A DNA stretch of 64,000 nucleotides from Massilia sp. WG5 (GCF_001412595.2 NZ_CP012640.2:1240001-1304000); one strand, 5' to 3'. Counted from the stretch's first letter, positions 8,305-17,854 are shown. The notes: generated by a model from the letters alone, not told the origin. Numbers and translations are program-made.

Positions 8305-8347
8305 CACCGCAAATTCCCGCCGCGGGCCCGCCGACTGGCGGGTGTCA
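8302..8347. other. Nested inverted repeat after fghA
   Basis: TGACACC (8302-8308) can pair with GGTGTCA (8341-8347), and inside it CCCGCC (8327-8332) with GGCGGG (8337-8342); the two pairings share bases, so they are alternatives. No T-run follows, so it is at best a weak or Rho-assisted terminator separating fghA from the heat-shock promoter. Confidence 0.3.
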
Positions 8348-8364
8348 AACTTGCTTGCGCCTCC

Positions 8365-8395
8365 CTTGAAATCGATTTTCGACAGCCCTATAAAT
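8365..8395 (+). promoter_or_regulatory. Sigma-32 heat-shock promoter
   Basis: CTTGAAA (8365-8371), 14 bases, then CCCTATAAA (8386-8394). The RpoH consensus is CTTGAAA, 11-16 bases, CCCCATnT, so the -35 is exact and the -10 is close. It lies about 30 bases before the ATG of the Hsp20 gene, leaving a short leader that ends in a strong AGGGAGGT ribosome site. Confidence 0.75.
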
Positions 8396-8426
8396 GGTAA
8401 TACATCCATCACAAAGGGAGGTCATC

Positions 8427-8897
8427 ATGAACCTGATCAGAAGAGGCAACAGCCCGCTGTCCACTCTGCGCGGCGGCCCGATGGACGACCAGTTCGGCCG
8501 CCTGGTCGAGAGCATGTTCCAGGATTTCTTCGCACCCATGGCCCAGGCCGGACGCTGGGCCGACGAGGGGCTGGCGATGCCGCGCCTGGATGTCAGCGAG
8601 AACGACAAGGCCTTTGAAGTGAAGGCTGAACTTCCGGGCGTCAAGAAGGACGACGTCAAGGTCTCGATCGACGGCCAGCGGGTCACGATCGAGGGTGAAT
8701 GCCAGGAGGCAAACGAACAGCGTGAGGGCGAACAGGTGGTGTATTCTGAACGCTCGACACGCCGGTACCAGCGCAGCTTCACGCTGCCCGCCGAGGTCGA
8801 TGACGCCGGCGCCCAGGCCAGGCTCGAAGATGGCATCCTCATGCTCACGCTGCCGAAACGACAGGGCGGCGCGGCCAAGCGGCTGACCATCCAGTAG
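8427..8897 (+). CDS. Small heat-shock protein, Hsp20/alpha-crystallin family
   Basis: ATP-independent holdase chaperone of 156 residues that keeps unfolding proteins soluble. The alpha-crystallin domain spans about residues 45-145: MPRLDVSENDKAFEVKAELPG at its start, KKDDVKVSIDGQRVTIEGE in the middle, and the conserved LEDGILMLTLPKR (beta-9 GxLxL-like motif) near the end. The C-terminal tail carries LTIQ, an IxI/V-like anchor. The ATG at 8427 follows AGGGAGGT; an upstream in-frame ATG at 8394 overlaps the promoter and is rejected. First gene of the apparent stress operon. Confidence 0.93.
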   Translation: MNLIRRGNSPLSTLRGGPMDDQFGRLVESMFQDFFAPMAQAGRWADEGLAMPRLDVSENDKAFEVKAELPGVKKDDVKVSIDGQRVTIEGECQEANEQREGEQVVYSERSTRRYQRSFTLPAEVDDAGAQARLEDGILMLTLPKRQGGAAKRLTIQ

Positions 8898-8938
8898 CCA
8901 GGGCAAGCGCCGGGAAAACCGCGGGAGAGCAGCGCAGC

Positions 8939-9679
8939 ATGGCCGAGTTCCGACGTTTCAAGGACCGCGAGCAGGCCGGCAAGATGCTGGCGCGCGAGTT
9001 GCGGGCCTATGCTGGCCGCGCGGATGCGGTCGTGCTGGCGCTGCCGCGCGGCGGTGTGCCGGTTGGGTTCGCTATCGCACAGCGGCTCGGTATCGCGCTC
9101 GATATTCTTATCGTGCGCAAGCTGGGCATGCCGCACCATGAAGAATATGCGATGGGTGCGGTCGGCAGCGGCGGCGTGCGCGTGCTGCAGCCGGGCGTAC
9201 CGGGCCTGATGGGCGTAAGCGCCGCGCAGGTCGAGGCCGTGACGCAGCGCGAACTGGCCGAACTGGAGCGGCGCGAGCGCGCTTACCGCGGTGCGCGCGG
9301 GCCGCTGACGCTGGCCGGACGCACCGCGATCCTGGTCGACGACGGCATCGCCACCGGCTCGACGATGCTGGCGGCGATCCGGGTGGCGCGCGGCCTGGGC
9401 GCGGCCAGGCTGGTGCTGGCGGTGCCGGTGGCGCCGCCGCAAACCCTGGCGGCGCTGGAAAACGATGTCGACGAGCTGGTCTGCCTGTCGGCGCCGCCGC
9501 TGTTCCGCTCCGTCGGCCAGTGGTACGACGCCTTCGACCAGACCAGCGATGAGGAAGTACAGGATCTGCTGGCCGCCGCCTGGCATGCGCGGACGGCCGA
9601 CCAACAACAACCAGAGGAGGACCCACATCATGCAACGACTGCCGACGCAAAGCACGACGACGACGGACACCGGGCTTGA
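8939..9679 (+). CDS. Phosphoribosyltransferase-fold protein
   Basis: Protein of 246 residues with a type I phosphoribosyltransferase core. ALPRGGVPVGFAIAQRL near residues 39-54 is the PRGG loop, PHHEEYAMGAV follows, and the PRPP-binding signature is ILVDDGIATGSTM near residue 135. The substrate is unknown; in many proteobacteria this subtype lies next to, or is fused with, erythromycin-esterase-like proteins, which also occurs three genes down here. It begins 41 bp after hsp20 and its last 50 bases overlap the next gene. The C-terminus is His/Asp/Gln-rich and looks unstructured. Confidence 0.85.
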   Translation: MAEFRRFKDREQAGKMLARELRAYAGRADAVVLALPRGGVPVGFAIAQRLGIALDILIVRKLGMPHHEEYAMGAVGSGGVRVLQPGVPGLMGVSAAQVEAVTQRELAELERRERAYRGARGPLTLAGRTAILVDDGIATGSTMLAAIRVARGLGAARLVLAVPVAPPQTLAALENDVDELVCLSAPPLFRSVGQWYDAFDQTSDEEVQDLLAAAWHARTADQQQPEEDPHHATTADAKHDDDGHRA

Positions 9680-10922
9680 ACTTGCCAAATGGCTGGGCGG
9701 CGCCGCCGCCGGCGCCCTGTTGATGTACATGCTCGACCCCGACCGCGGCGGCGCCCGCCGCGCCCAGTCGGCCGCCGCCGTGCGCTACGCCGGCACACGC
9801 ACCTCCAGCGCCATCGGCAATGTCTGGCGCGGCGCCGGCGAACGCCTGGGCGCCGCCGCCGACGACGCCATCGACGCTTCCCGGCCGGACGGCAGCATCG
9901 GCTCGGCGATCTCGCGCATGGGCCGCGCCGCCGGCGAGATGCTCGACGACACCGTCTCGAAGGCGAAGGACGTCATGGGCCGCGCCTCCAGCAACGCCGG
10001 CGACCTGGCCGACGATGCGATCTCGAAGGCGAAGAGCGGCGCCAGGCAGGCCCAGAACAGCGATACCTATTCGAGCGCACTCGGCGCAGTCGGCAACACC
10101 GTCAGCCGCGCCGCCGACAGCGTTTCCGAGTTCTACGACGACACCCGCAAGAGCGCCGGCCGCCTCGGCCAGCGCGTGGCGCAGGAGGTGCGGGGCGACA
10201 GCGAAGGCGCCTGGAACCCGGGCATGCGCAACACCGCCCTGGTCGGCGGCGGCCTGCTGGTCCTGATGGGCCTGGTGCGCCGCTCGCCGATCGCCGCGGT
10301 GCTGGGCCTGGCCGGCGGCGCCCTGCTGGCGCGCGGCGCCGCCAACCAGCCGCTGCGCAGCCTGGTGAACCGCGGCGCAGCCGGCCTCGGCATGGCCAAG
10401 GGACTGGGCATGGCCAAGGGCCTTGGCACGGCCATGGACCAGACCATCGACTTCGAGAAGACGATCCATATCGACGCCTCGCCGGACGAAGTCTACGAGC
10501 AGTTCGCGAATTACGAGAACTTCCCGCACTTCATGTCGCACGTGGCCGAGGTCCGCGACCTGGGCCGCCGCCGCTCGCACTGGATCGTGAAGGGTCCGGG
10601 CGGTTCCCGCTTCGAATGGAACTCGGTGCTGACCGAGCAAAGCCGGCCGAACCGCCTGGCATGGCGCAGCGAACCGGGCGCCGAGATCCCGAACAGCGGC
10701 TCGATCCAGTTCGAACGCCACCGCGGCGGCACCCTGGTCACGGTGCGCATGGCCTACACGCCGCCGGCCGGCGCCCTCGGCCACGCCTTCGCACTGCTGC
10801 TCGGCTCGGATCCGAAGTCGAAGATGGAAGAGGACCTGGGCCGCATGCGGGCCCTCATCGAGCGCGGATCGATGCCGCGCGAAGCTGCCCAGTCCAGCTG
10901 GGTCAGCCGCCTGCTGCACTGA
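9630..10922 (+). CDS. Membrane-anchored SRPBCC (cyclase/dehydrase-type) protein
   Basis: Protein of 430 residues. The N-terminus has a short hydrophobic, YtxH-like segment (WLGGAAAGALLMYMLDPDRG), followed by about 190 residues of Ala/Ser/Asp-rich amphipathic helices reminiscent of LEA-like stress proteins. A second hydrophobic stretch, NTALVGGGLLVLMGLV, follows, and the C-terminal 150 residues form a SRPBCC/polyketide-cyclase domain (starting IDFEKTIHIDASPDEVYEQFANYENFPHFM). A short repeat, GMAKGLGMAKGLG, precedes that domain. The ATG at 9630 has AGAGGAGG upstream and overlaps the phosphoribosyltransferase. The role is unknown; stress association is inferred from the operon. Confidence 0.75.
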   Translation: MQRLPTQSTTTTDTGLELAKWLGGAAAGALLMYMLDPDRGGARRAQSAAAVRYAGTRTSSAIGNVWRGAGERLGAAADDAIDASRPDGSIGSAISRMGRAAGEMLDDTVSKAKDVMGRASSNAGDLADDAISKAKSGARQAQNSDTYSSALGAVGNTVSRAADSVSEFYDDTRKSAGRLGQRVAQEVRGDSEGAWNPGMRNTALVGGGLLVLMGLVRRSPIAAVLGLAGGALLARGAANQPLRSLVNRGAAGLGMAKGLGMAKGLGTAMDQTIDFEKTIHIDASPDEVYEQFANYENFPHFMSHVAEVRDLGRRRSHWIVKGPGGSRFEWNSVLTEQSRPNRLAWRSEPGAEIPNSGSIQFERHRGGTLVTVRMAYTPPAGALGHAFALLLGSDPKSKMEEDLGRMRALIERGSMPREAAQSSWVSRLLH

Positions 10923-10929
10923 GTCGATC

Positions 10930-12270
10930 ATGGCGAGCTCCGATCCGGTTGCCGCCATCCGCGCCGCCGCCATCCCCCTGGGGGGCGGCCCGCGCGACTA
11001 CGACGAGCTGCTCGACCTGGTCGGCGACGCCCGCTTCGTCCTGCTGGGCGAAGCGACCCATGGCACCCACGAGTTCTACGAGGAGCGCGCGCGCATCACC
11101 CGCCGCCTGATCGAGGAAAAAGGCTTCCATGCCGTGGCCGTCGAGGCCGACTGGCCGGATGCCTACCGGGTCAACCGCTATGTGCGCGGCCAGGGCGACG
11201 ACGGCGACGCCAACGCGGCGCTGTCCGGCTTCCAGCGTTTCCCGAACTGGATGTGGCGGAACACCGATGTCGAAGGATTCGTCGAGTGGCTGCGCGCGCA
11301 CAACCGGCAGCAGGCCGGCGGCAGGCAGGTCGGCTTCTACGGTCTCGACCTGTACAGCCTGTTTACCTCGCTGCGTGAAGTGCTGGCCTACCTCGACAAG
11401 GTCGATCCGCAGGCGGCCAGGGTGGCCCGCGAACGCTACGCCTGCTTCGACCACTATTATGAAGACAGCCAGCACTACGGCTATTCGGCCAGCCTCGACA
11501 TGTCCGCTTCCTGCGAAGAGGGCGTGATCGAGCAGCTGAACCAGATGCAGCAGCGCGCCTACGAATATTCGCAGAAGGACGGCAGCGCCGACGCCTTCTT
11601 TCATGCCCAGCAGAATGCGCGCCTCGTCAAGAATGCCGAGGAATACTACCGCACCATGTTCCGCGGCCGCATCTCGTCCTGGAACCTGCGCGACAGCCAT
11701 ATGGCCGAGACCCTGGAAGCCCTGGCGCAGCACCTGTCGAAAGATGGCGAGCCGGCCAGGATCGTGGTCTGGGAGCACAATTCCCATATCGGCGATGCAC
11801 GCGCCACCGAGGTCGGCCAGCTCGGCGAGTGGAATGTGGGCGAACTGGCGCGCAAGGCCTACGACGGCCAGACCCGTTTGATCGGCTTCTCGACCTACGA
11901 AGGTTTCGTGACCGCCGCCTCCGAGTGGGATGGCCCGGCCGAGCACAAGCGGGTACGTCCCGGCATGCCCGGCAGCTACGAGGAATTGCTGCACCAAACG
12001 GGCGTCGAACGTTTCCTGCTGCCCCTCAGCGGGAAAGATGCGGGCGACAGCCCTGCCCGCGAAGCCTTGATGCAGCGCCGCCTGGAACGGGCGATCGGCG
12101 TCATCTACCTGCCGCGCACGGAACGCCAGAGCCATTATTTCCAGGCCCAGATGGCGGTCCAGTTCGATGCCGTCATCCACATCGACCGCACCACGGCCGT
12201 CACGCCGCTCGATCCGGGCGGCGGCTGGCATTCCGAGGAGCCCCCGGAAACCTATCCGGAAGGATTCTGA
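10930..12270 (+). CDS. Erythromycin esterase-family protein
   Basis: Protein of 446 residues of the Ere-like hydrolase family. Key motifs: [16 protein letters not shown] (His and Glu of the proposed active site, near residues 43-51), [16 protein letters not shown] and [12 protein letters not shown] (His near residue 285). True EreA/EreB open macrolide rings, but most chromosomal members next to a phosphoribosyltransferase have no shown drug activity, so resistance should not be assumed. It starts 8 bp after the SRPBCC gene and is the last gene before a terminator. Confidence 0.88.
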   Translation: MASSDPVAAIRAAAIPLGGGPRDYDELLDLVGDARFVLLGEATHGTHEFYEERARITRRLIEEKGFHAVAVEADWPDAYRVNRYVRGQGDDGDANAALSGFQRFPNWMWRNTDVEGFVEWLRAHNRQQAGGRQVGFYGLDLYSLFTSLREVLAYLDKVDPQAARVARERYACFDHYYEDSQHYGYSASLDMSASCEEGVIEQLNQMQQRAYEYSQKDGSADAFFHAQQNARLVKNAEEYYRTMFRGRISSWNLRDSHMAETLEALAQHLSKDGEPARIVVWEHNSHIGDARATEVGQLGEWNVGELARKAYDGQTRLIGFSTYEGFVTAASEWDGPAEHKRVRPGMPGSYEELLHQTGVERFLLPLSGKDAGDSPAREALMQRRLERAIGVIYLPRTERQSHYFQAQMAVQFDAVIHIDRTTAVTPLDPGGGWHSEEPPETYPEGF

Positions 12271-12272
12271 AC

Positions 12273-12299
12273 GCGGGCGCCCCGCCCGCCTACATTTTT
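12273..12299 (+). terminator. Rho-independent terminator of the stress operon
   Basis: Perfect 7-bp GC stem GCGGGCG (12273-12279) and CGCCCGC (12283-12289) with a CCC loop, then TACATTTTT. It begins three bases past the stop codon of the erythromycin-esterase-like gene. Confidence 0.65.
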
Positions 12300-12376
12300 C
12301 CAAAAGTCCTTGGTCCGGATGGCCCGCTTTGGTTTACGATTGCGTTGTTCTGTTCTGGCAACAACACAAACAACAC

Positions 12377-12865
12377 ATGAGTAAATACACTCTGAGCGTC
12401 AACGGCAAGGCGCAGCCCGTCGACGTCGAAGCCGACACGCCCCTGCTGTGGGCCCTGCGCGACACCCTCGGCCTGGTCGGCACCAAGTACGGCTGCGGCG
12501 TCGGCGCCTGCGGTGCCTGCACCGTGCACGTGGACGGCCAGCCGGCGCGCGCCTGCCAGTTGCCGGTGTCGTCGATCGGCAAGCGCAAGATCACGACCAT
12601 CGAGGGTCTCGACGCCAACGCCGCGCATCCGCTGCAGCAGGCCTGGCAGGAACTCGACGTGCCGCAGTGCGGTTATTGCCAGTCAGGACAGATCATGAGC
12701 GCCTGCGCCCTGCTCAAGCAGCATCCGCGCCCGACCGCCGCCCAGATCGACGAGGCCATGGCCGGCAACCTGTGCCGCTGCGCCACCTACGTCCGTATCC
12801 GCGCCGGCATCCAGCGCGCGGCCGATATTGCATCGGGCGCCCCGAGCGGAAAGGGCAAGAAATGA
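12377..12865 (+). CDS. Molybdenum hydroxylase small subunit, 2x[2Fe-2S]
   Basis: Iron-sulfur subunit (162 residues) of a xanthine-dehydrogenase-family enzyme, closest in pattern to isoquinoline 1-oxidoreductase alpha (IorA). The plant-type ferredoxin cluster ligands are in [13 protein letters not shown] with a later Cys in RACQLP. The second cluster is in [14 protein letters not shown] and [13 protein letters not shown]. It would relay electrons from the Mo site. The ATG at 12377 follows ACAAC-rich leader sequence with no clear Shine-Dalgarno site. The large-subunit gene starts on its stop codon (ATGA). Confidence 0.9.
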   Translation: MSKYTLSVNGKAQPVDVEADTPLLWALRDTLGLVGTKYGCGVGACGACTVHVDGQPARACQLPVSSIGKRKITTIEGLDANAAHPLQQAWQELDVPQCGYCQSGQIMSACALLKQHPRPTAAQIDEAMAGNLCRCATYVRIRAGIQRAADIASGAPSGKGKK

Positions 12866-15162
12866 GCACCCGCCCCGCTAGCGTGCCATCCGCGCCGGCT
12901 TCGGCTTCGCGCCGCAGCTTCCTGCGCCAGTCCGCCGCCGGCGGCTCCCTGCTGGCCCTCGGCCTGTACGGCGGCGGCGCGATTGCCGCCGTGGCCCAGG
13001 CCCAGGCAGGCAGCGCCAATGCCGCCGCGGCCGCGGCCGGCGAATTCTCGCCCAACGTCTTCATCCGCATCGCCCAGGACGGCGTCGTCACCCTGGTGTC
13101 CAAGCAGCCGGAGATCGGCCAGGGCATCAAGACCTCGCTGCCGATGGTGATCGCGGAAGAGCTGGAAGTCGACTGGAAGGATGTGCGCGTGGTCCAGGGC
13201 GACCTGAACCCGGCCTACGGCCCGCAGGGCGCCGGCGGCTCGACCTCGACCCCCACCAATTACGAGAACTTCCACCGCCTGGGCGCGACTGCGCGCACGA
13301 TGCTGGTCCAGGCCGCAAGCCAGGCCTGGGGCGTGCCGGCGCGCGAATGCCGCGCCGAACGCGGCGCCGTGCTGCACGACGCCTCGAAGCGCCGCCTCGG
13401 CTACGGCGAACTGGTCAAGGCCGCGTCCGCGCTGCCGGTGCCGGACCCGAAGAGCGTGCGGCTCAAGGACCCGTCCACCTACCGCCTGCTCGGCACCCGC
13501 GTGGGTGGGGTCGACAACGACAAGGTCGTGGCCGGCAAGCCGCTGTTCGGCATCGACGTCCAGCTGCCCGGCATGCTGTACGCGGTCTACGTCAAGTGCC
13601 CGGTGCCGGGCGGCCGCCCGGTGTCGGCCAACCTGGCCGCCATCAAGGCGATGCCGGGCGTGAAGGACGCCTTCATCGTCGAGGGCACCGAGAACCTGAA
13701 CGGCCTGCGTCCGGGCGTGGCGATCGTCGCCAACTCGACCTGGAATGCGATCCGCGCGCGCAGGAAGCTGGTGGTCCAGTGGGACGAAGGCGAAGGCGCG
13801 CGCCATAGCTGGGCGGGCTTCCTGGCCCAGGCCCAGGCCGCCGTCAGGCAGCCGGGCGTGGCCACCATGCGCCGCGACGGCGACGTCGAGACCGCGCTGG
13901 CCGGCGCCGCCCGCACCGTCGAAGCCGCCTATACCTACCCCTTCATCTCGCACGCGAGCATGGAGCCGCAGAACTGCACCGCCTCGTTCGATCCGAAGGA
14001 CGGCAGCATCGAGCTGTGGGCGCCGACCCAGAATCCGGGCGCCGGCCAGGCCCTGGTGGCCAGCACCTTCAATATCCCGAAAGAGAAGATCACGCTGCAC
14101 ATCACGCGCAGCGGCGGCGGCTTCGGGCGCCGCCTGTCGTCCGACTTCATCGTCGACGCGGTGGCGATCGCGCAGAAGCTCAAGGCGCCGGTCAAGCTGA
14201 CCTGGATGCGCGAAGACGACCTGCAGCACGACCACTTCCGCGCCGGCGGCTTCCACTTCCTGCGCGGCGGCGTCGACGAGCAGGGCAAGCTGGTGGCCTG
14301 GCACAACCATTTCGTGACCTTCGCCAACCGCGTCGAGCAGAAGGAAGGCGACGGCAGCAGCAATAGCGTGCTGCGGCCGGGCAGCGGCGGCAGCCTGTCG
14401 GGCGACGAATTCCCCGGCCGCTGGGTTCCCAACTGCCTGCTCGAACAGACCCCGCTGGAGTGCCGCATCCCGATGGGACCATGGCGCGCGCCCGGCTCGA
14501 ACGTGTTTGCCTGGGTCTTCCACAGCTTCATCGACGAGCTGGCGCATGCCGCCCGGCGCGATCCGATCGCGTTCCGCCTCGACGTCCTGGGCGACCGCGA
14601 CATGGTGGCCGGCACCGGCGAGCGCGGCGTGCCCTACAACGTGGCGCGCATGCGCAATGTCTTGCTGGCGGTGGCGGAGAAGTCCGGCTGGGGCAAGCGC
14701 AAGTTCGCGCGCGGGCAAGGCGCCGGCGTGGCCTTCCACTTCAGCCACCGCGGCTATGTGGCGGAGGTGGCCGAGGTCACGGTCTCGAAGGAAGGCCAGC
14801 TGCGGGTCGACCGCGTGGTGGTGGTGACCGATATCGGTGCCCAGGTCGTCAACCTGTCCGGTGCCGAGAACCAGGTGCAGGGTTCGGTGATCGACGGTCT
14901 CTCGACGCTGATGTACCCGTCGCTGAACATCGAGAACGGCCGCATCGTGCAGAGTAATTTCCACGACTATCCGCTGCTGCGCATGCCGGACACGCCCACC
15001 AGGATCGAGGCCCATTTCCTGAAGACCGACTACCCGGTCACGGGCCTGGGCGAACCGGTGTTCCCGCCGCTGGCGCCGGCCGTCTGCAACGCGATCTTCG
15101 CCGCCACCGGCAAGCGCGTGCGCGAGCTCCCGCTCAGCAAGACGGACCTCAGCTGGACTTGA
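12862..15162 (+). CDS. Molybdenum hydroxylase large subunit, isoquinoline 1-oxidoreductase beta-like
   Basis: Catalytic subunit of 766 residues that binds molybdopterin cytosine dinucleotide and hydroxylates N-heterocycles or aldehydes. It begins with a twin-arginine-type leader ([19 protein letters not shown]), so the dimer is probably exported folded to the periplasm. Mo-site motifs include [51 protein letters not shown] and the catalytic Glu in [13 protein letters not shown] near the C-terminus. The small subunit has no signal, as is usual for hitchhiking partners. No cytochrome c subunit or XdhC-type maturation gene is adjacent; the substrate is unknown. Confidence 0.88.
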   Translation: MSTRPASVPSAPASASRRSFLRQSAAGGSLLALGLYGGGAIAAVAQAQAGSANAAAAAAGEFSPNVFIRIAQDGVVTLVSKQPEIGQGIKTSLPMVIAEELEVDWKDVRVVQGDLNPAYGPQGAGGSTSTPTNYENFHRLGATARTMLVQAASQAWGVPARECRAERGAVLHDASKRRLGYGELVKAASALPVPDPKSVRLKDPSTYRLLGTRVGGVDNDKVVAGKPLFGIDVQLPGMLYAVYVKCPVPGGRPVSANLAAIKAMPGVKDAFIVEGTENLNGLRPGVAIVANSTWNAIRARRKLVVQWDEGEGARHSWAGFLAQAQAAVRQPGVATMRRDGDVETALAGAARTVEAAYTYPFISHASMEPQNCTASFDPKDGSIELWAPTQNPGAGQALVASTFNIPKEKITLHITRSGGGFGRRLSSDFIVDAVAIAQKLKAPVKLTWMREDDLQHDHFRAGGFHFLRGGVDEQGKLVAWHNHFVTFANRVEQKEGDGSSNSVLRPGSGGSLSGDEFPGRWVPNCLLEQTPLECRIPMGPWRAPGSNVFAWVFHSFIDELAHAARRDPIAFRLDVLGDRDMVAGTGERGVPYNVARMRNVLLAVAEKSGWGKRKFARGQGAGVAFHFSHRGYVAEVAEVTVSKEGQLRVDRVVVVTDIGAQVVNLSGAENQVQGSVIDGLSTLMYPSLNIENGRIVQSNFHDYPLLRMPDTPTRIEAHFLKTDYPVTGLGEPVFPPLAPAVCNAIFAATGKRVRELPLSKTDLSWT

Positions 15163-16679
15163 TGCCGGTGCCGGACCCTGCCGCCCTGCTCCAGCAAGCC
15201 GTCGCCCTGCACCAGCAGGGACGGCTGGAGCAGGCGCAGGCGCTGTACAGCCAGGTGCTCGCGGTGCAGCCGCGCCAGTTCGACGCCCTGCACCTGAGCG
15301 GCGTGATTGCGCGCCAGCGCGGCGATGCGGCGCGCGCCGCCGCGCTGATCTGCGAGGCGCTGCAGGTCGACGCCAGCCAGGCGCGCGCCCACTGCAACCT
15401 CGGCGCCGCCCTGCAGGACCTGGGCCAGGCCGAGGCGGCGCTCCAGAGTTACGAGACCGCGCTGCGCCTCGACCCGCGCTATGCGCTGGCCTGGAACAAC
15501 CGCGGCAACACCCTGCGCCGCATCAAGCGCCTGCCCGAGGCGCTGGACAGCTATGAACGCGCGCTGGCGCAGCAGGCGAATTACCCGGAAGCCTGGTGCC
15601 ACCGCGCCATCGTCCTGAACGACCTGGGGCGCCATGCCGACGCCGCCGCCAGCGCCGAGCAGGCTTTGCATGGCCGCCCCGGCTACGCGGACGCCCTGCA
15701 GGCGCTCGGCAACGCCTTCCAGGCGCTGGAACGGTTTGGCGACGCCGTGCAGGCCTACGACCGCGCGCTGGCGGGCGCGACGCCCGAGCGGCAGGCCGAG
15801 ATCTGGTGCGCGCGCGGCGCCGCGCTCAAGAAATCCGGCGAACTGTCCGCGGCGCTGGACAGCTACGACCGCGCGCTGCGCATCCGCCCGGACTATGGGA
15901 TGGCCGAACACTACCGCGCCAACGTGCTGCGCGCGCTGGGACGGCGCGAGGACGCGATCGCGGCCTATCATCGTGCGCGCGCGCTGGGCGCGGACCCGGC
16001 CGGCATCGGCTTTGCGCTGGCCGCGCTGGGCGAAGGCGCGCCGCCGACGGCCGCCCCGGCCGATTACGTGAAAGGCCTGTTCGACCAGTACGCCGGCCAC
16101 TTCGACCGTCACCTGGTCGGCGTGCTGGGCTACCGCACCCCGGAGCTGCTGGTGTCCCTGCTGCGGGCCGGGCTGGATACGCAGGTGGCATCGGCCCTCG
16201 ACCTGGGCTGCGGCACCGGCCTGTGCGCGCCCCTCCTGCGTCCGCTGGCGCGGCGCCTGGCCGGGGTCGACCTGTCGGAAAAGATGCTGGACAAGGCCCG
16301 CGAGACCGGCCTCTACGACGAACTGGCCTGCGCCGACATCCTCGCCTGGCTGGAAGGCCGGCACGGGGAATGGGAGCTGGTGCTGGCGGCCGACGTGCTG
16401 GTGTACTTCGGCGAACTGGCGCCGCTGTTCGGACGCGTGGCCCGCGCCTTGCGGCCGGGCGGCCGCTTCGCGTTCTCGGTGGAGGCGCTGGCGCCGGCGC
16501 GGGAGAATGCGGCCGGCTATGCGATCACGGCCTCGAACCGCTTCGCCCACGCCCCCGCGTATGTGGGGGCCTGCGCGGCGCAGGCCGGCTTCACGGTCAT
16601 GGCGCAGCTCGACGCGGCGCTGCGCAAGGAGCACGGCGCGGATGTCGCCGGCATGCTCTTCCTGCTGCGCCTGGCGTAG
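15162..16679 (+). CDS. TPR-repeat SAM-dependent methyltransferase
   Basis: A 505-residue fusion. Residues about 1-300 are a run of tetratricopeptide repeats (e.g. QAQALYSQVLAVQPRQFDALHLSG, AHCNLGAALQDLGQAEAAL). Residues about 300-500 are a class I methyltransferase, with motif I LDLGCGTGLCAPL and post-I GVDLSEKMLDKA, then LVLAADVLVYFG and LRPGGRFAFSVE. It starts on the stop of the hydroxylase gene (TGATG); whether the functions are linked is unknown. The target may be a protein or glycan held by the TPRs, but nothing in the sequence fixes it. Confidence 0.85.
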   Translation: MPVPDPAALLQQAVALHQQGRLEQAQALYSQVLAVQPRQFDALHLSGVIARQRGDAARAAALICEALQVDASQARAHCNLGAALQDLGQAEAALQSYETALRLDPRYALAWNNRGNTLRRIKRLPEALDSYERALAQQANYPEAWCHRAIVLNDLGRHADAAASAEQALHGRPGYADALQALGNAFQALERFGDAVQAYDRALAGATPERQAEIWCARGAALKKSGELSAALDSYDRALRIRPDYGMAEHYRANVLRALGRREDAIAAYHRARALGADPAGIGFALAALGEGAPPTAAPADYVKGLFDQYAGHFDRHLVGVLGYRTPELLVSLLRAGLDTQVASALDLGCGTGLCAPLLRPLARRLAGVDLSEKMLDKARETGLYDELACADILAWLEGRHGEWELVLAADVLVYFGELAPLFGRVARALRPGGRFAFSVEALAPARENAAGYAITASNRFAHAPAYVGACAAQAGFTVMAQLDAALRKEHGADVAGMLFLLRLA

Positions 16680-16705
16680 GGCGGGCACTCCCGTGCCCAC
16701 CCTAC
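16676..16705. repeat. REP-like inverted repeat between convergent genes
   Basis: GTAGGGCGGGCAC (16676-16688) and GTGCCCACCCTAC (16693-16705) pair at 12 of 13 positions around TCCC. It overlaps the stop of the methyltransferase gene and ends just before pncA's stop, so it may also act as a bidirectional terminator. From memory, closely similar GTAGGGTGGGCAC palindromes are dispersed in Oxalobacteraceae genomes; this needs a genome search. Confidence 0.5.
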
Positions 16706-16708
16706 CTG

Positions 16709-17314
16709 TCAGGCGACCGACAAGGCGGTCATTCCCAGTTCACCCAGGCGCACCGGCACCGCACCGCGCGCCACCATGCGGTCGAGCGCGCGCGTGCCGT
16801 CGCCCGGCTTGACGTCCACCGCGCGCATCGCTTCCGGCACCAGGATGGCGTCGAAGCCCTCCTCCAGCGCATCGGTCACGGTATTCAGCACGCAGTAATC
16901 GGTGGCCAGCCCGCAGACGGTGACCCGCTCCACGCCGAGCGCGCGCAGCCGGGCCGCCAGGTCGGTGCCGGCGAAGGCGGAATAGGCGTCGACCGCCGCG
17001 GTGTCGGCCTTGGAGACGACGATGGCCTCGTCCGGCAGCGCCAGCTCGGCGGTGAATTCGGCGCCCGGCGTACCGGCCACGCAATGCGGCGGCCAGGGCC
17101 CGCCCTGGGCCGCGAACGAGCAGTGGTCCCGCGGATGCCAGTCGCGCGAGGCGACGATCGGCAGGCCCTGCGCGCGGAACAGCTCGATCAGGTGATTGAT
17201 CGGCGCGACCACTTCGTGCCCGCCGGCGACGCCGAGCGCACCGCCGGGCAGGAAGTCGTTCTGCAGGTCGATGATCAGGAGGGCGTCGGTTTCATCGAGG
17301 TGGATGGCGCTCAT
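16709..17314 (-). CDS. pncA: Nicotinamidase
   Basis: Isochorismatase-fold amidase of 201 residues that converts nicotinamide to nicotinate plus ammonia for NAD salvage (and pyrazinamide to pyrazinoic acid). Catalytic Asp16 is in LLIIDLQNDFLPGGAL, the metal site in SRDWHPRDHCSF (Asp, His, His), Lys in VVSKADTAA near residue 100, and the nucleophilic Cys in CGLATDYCVLNT. AGGAACG precedes the ATG. The next step, pncB, is at 50540-51727, not in the same operon. Confidence 0.94.
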   Translation of the reverse strand: MSAIHLDETDALLIIDLQNDFLPGGALGVAGGHEVVAPINHLIELFRAQGLPIVASRDWHPRDHCSFAAQGGPWPPHCVAGTPGAEFTAELALPDEAIVVSKADTAAVDAYSAFAGTDLAARLRALGVERVTVCGLATDYCVLNTVTDALEEGFDAILVPEAMRAVDVKPGDGTRALDRMVARGAVPVRLGELGMTALSVA

Positions 17315-17336
17315 GTTTGCGTTCCTATACGACGGG

Positions 17337-17687
17337 TTAGTGCCGCTGCTGCGCCCTGTGCGCCGGATCCGGATCCAGCGCCCCCAGCCGGTCGAGGATC
17401 GCCATCGCGCGCTCGGCCTGGGCCGGGTCGCCGGCGTTCACCGTGATCTGGCAGTCGCGCACGTCGTCCTGCGCCACCGGCGCATAGGTGTGGGTGTAGG
17501 CGGTCTTGCCCGTGACCGCGGGGCTGTCGCCGACCGTGAAATTGCCCTGCACGGGACCGGTTTCGTCGATGCGGACCGTGACCTCGACGTCGTCCGCGGC
17601 GATGCCGGCGGCCAGCAATTCCTCACGCGCCTGCTCCGCCGCCCCGGTGTGCTTGAAGGTTCGCACAATTACATTTTCCATAGCCAT
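17337..17687 (-). CDS. Hypothetical 116-aa protein
   Basis: Not recognised as a named family. It starts MAMENVIVRTFKHTG, followed by AAEQAREELLAAGIAADDVEVTVRID, which looks like a beta-alpha-beta unit seen in small stress proteins (compare YflT/general-stress-protein 17M modules, where a glycine-zipper part follows). Here the second half is TAYTHTYAPVAQDDVRDCQITVNAGDPAQAERAMAILDRLG-like, another alpha/beta repeat. No signal peptide. GGAG lies 7 bases before the ATG. It is 22 bp upstream of pncA on the same strand, so the two may be co-transcribed. Confidence 0.7.
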   Translation of the reverse strand: MAMENVIVRTFKHTGAAEQAREELLAAGIAADDVEVTVRIDETGPVQGNFTVGDSPAVTGKTAYTHTYAPVAQDDVRDCQITVNAGDPAQAERAMAILDRLGALDPDPAHRAQQRH

Positions 17688-17854
17688 GGCTTTACTCCAA
17701 CGAATGATGCACTTGTGTCCACCGTATCAGAAACGGCCGCGGCGCGGCGCTCGCGCCGGGCAGCACCCCGGTCGAAACCTGCCCGGGCTTGCCATTCCGT
17801 TACATATGTGTCCCGTGCGTCACATTTTTTTGAAACTAGTACAATCGGGAAACA

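Noticed and set aside
10930..12270. Macrolide resistance gene
   Set aside because: Family membership is clear, but context is a stress operon; most such homologues have no shown drug activity.
12787..15015. 742-codon frame opposite the Mo hydroxylase
   Set aside because: Antisense shadow, no ribosome site or motifs.
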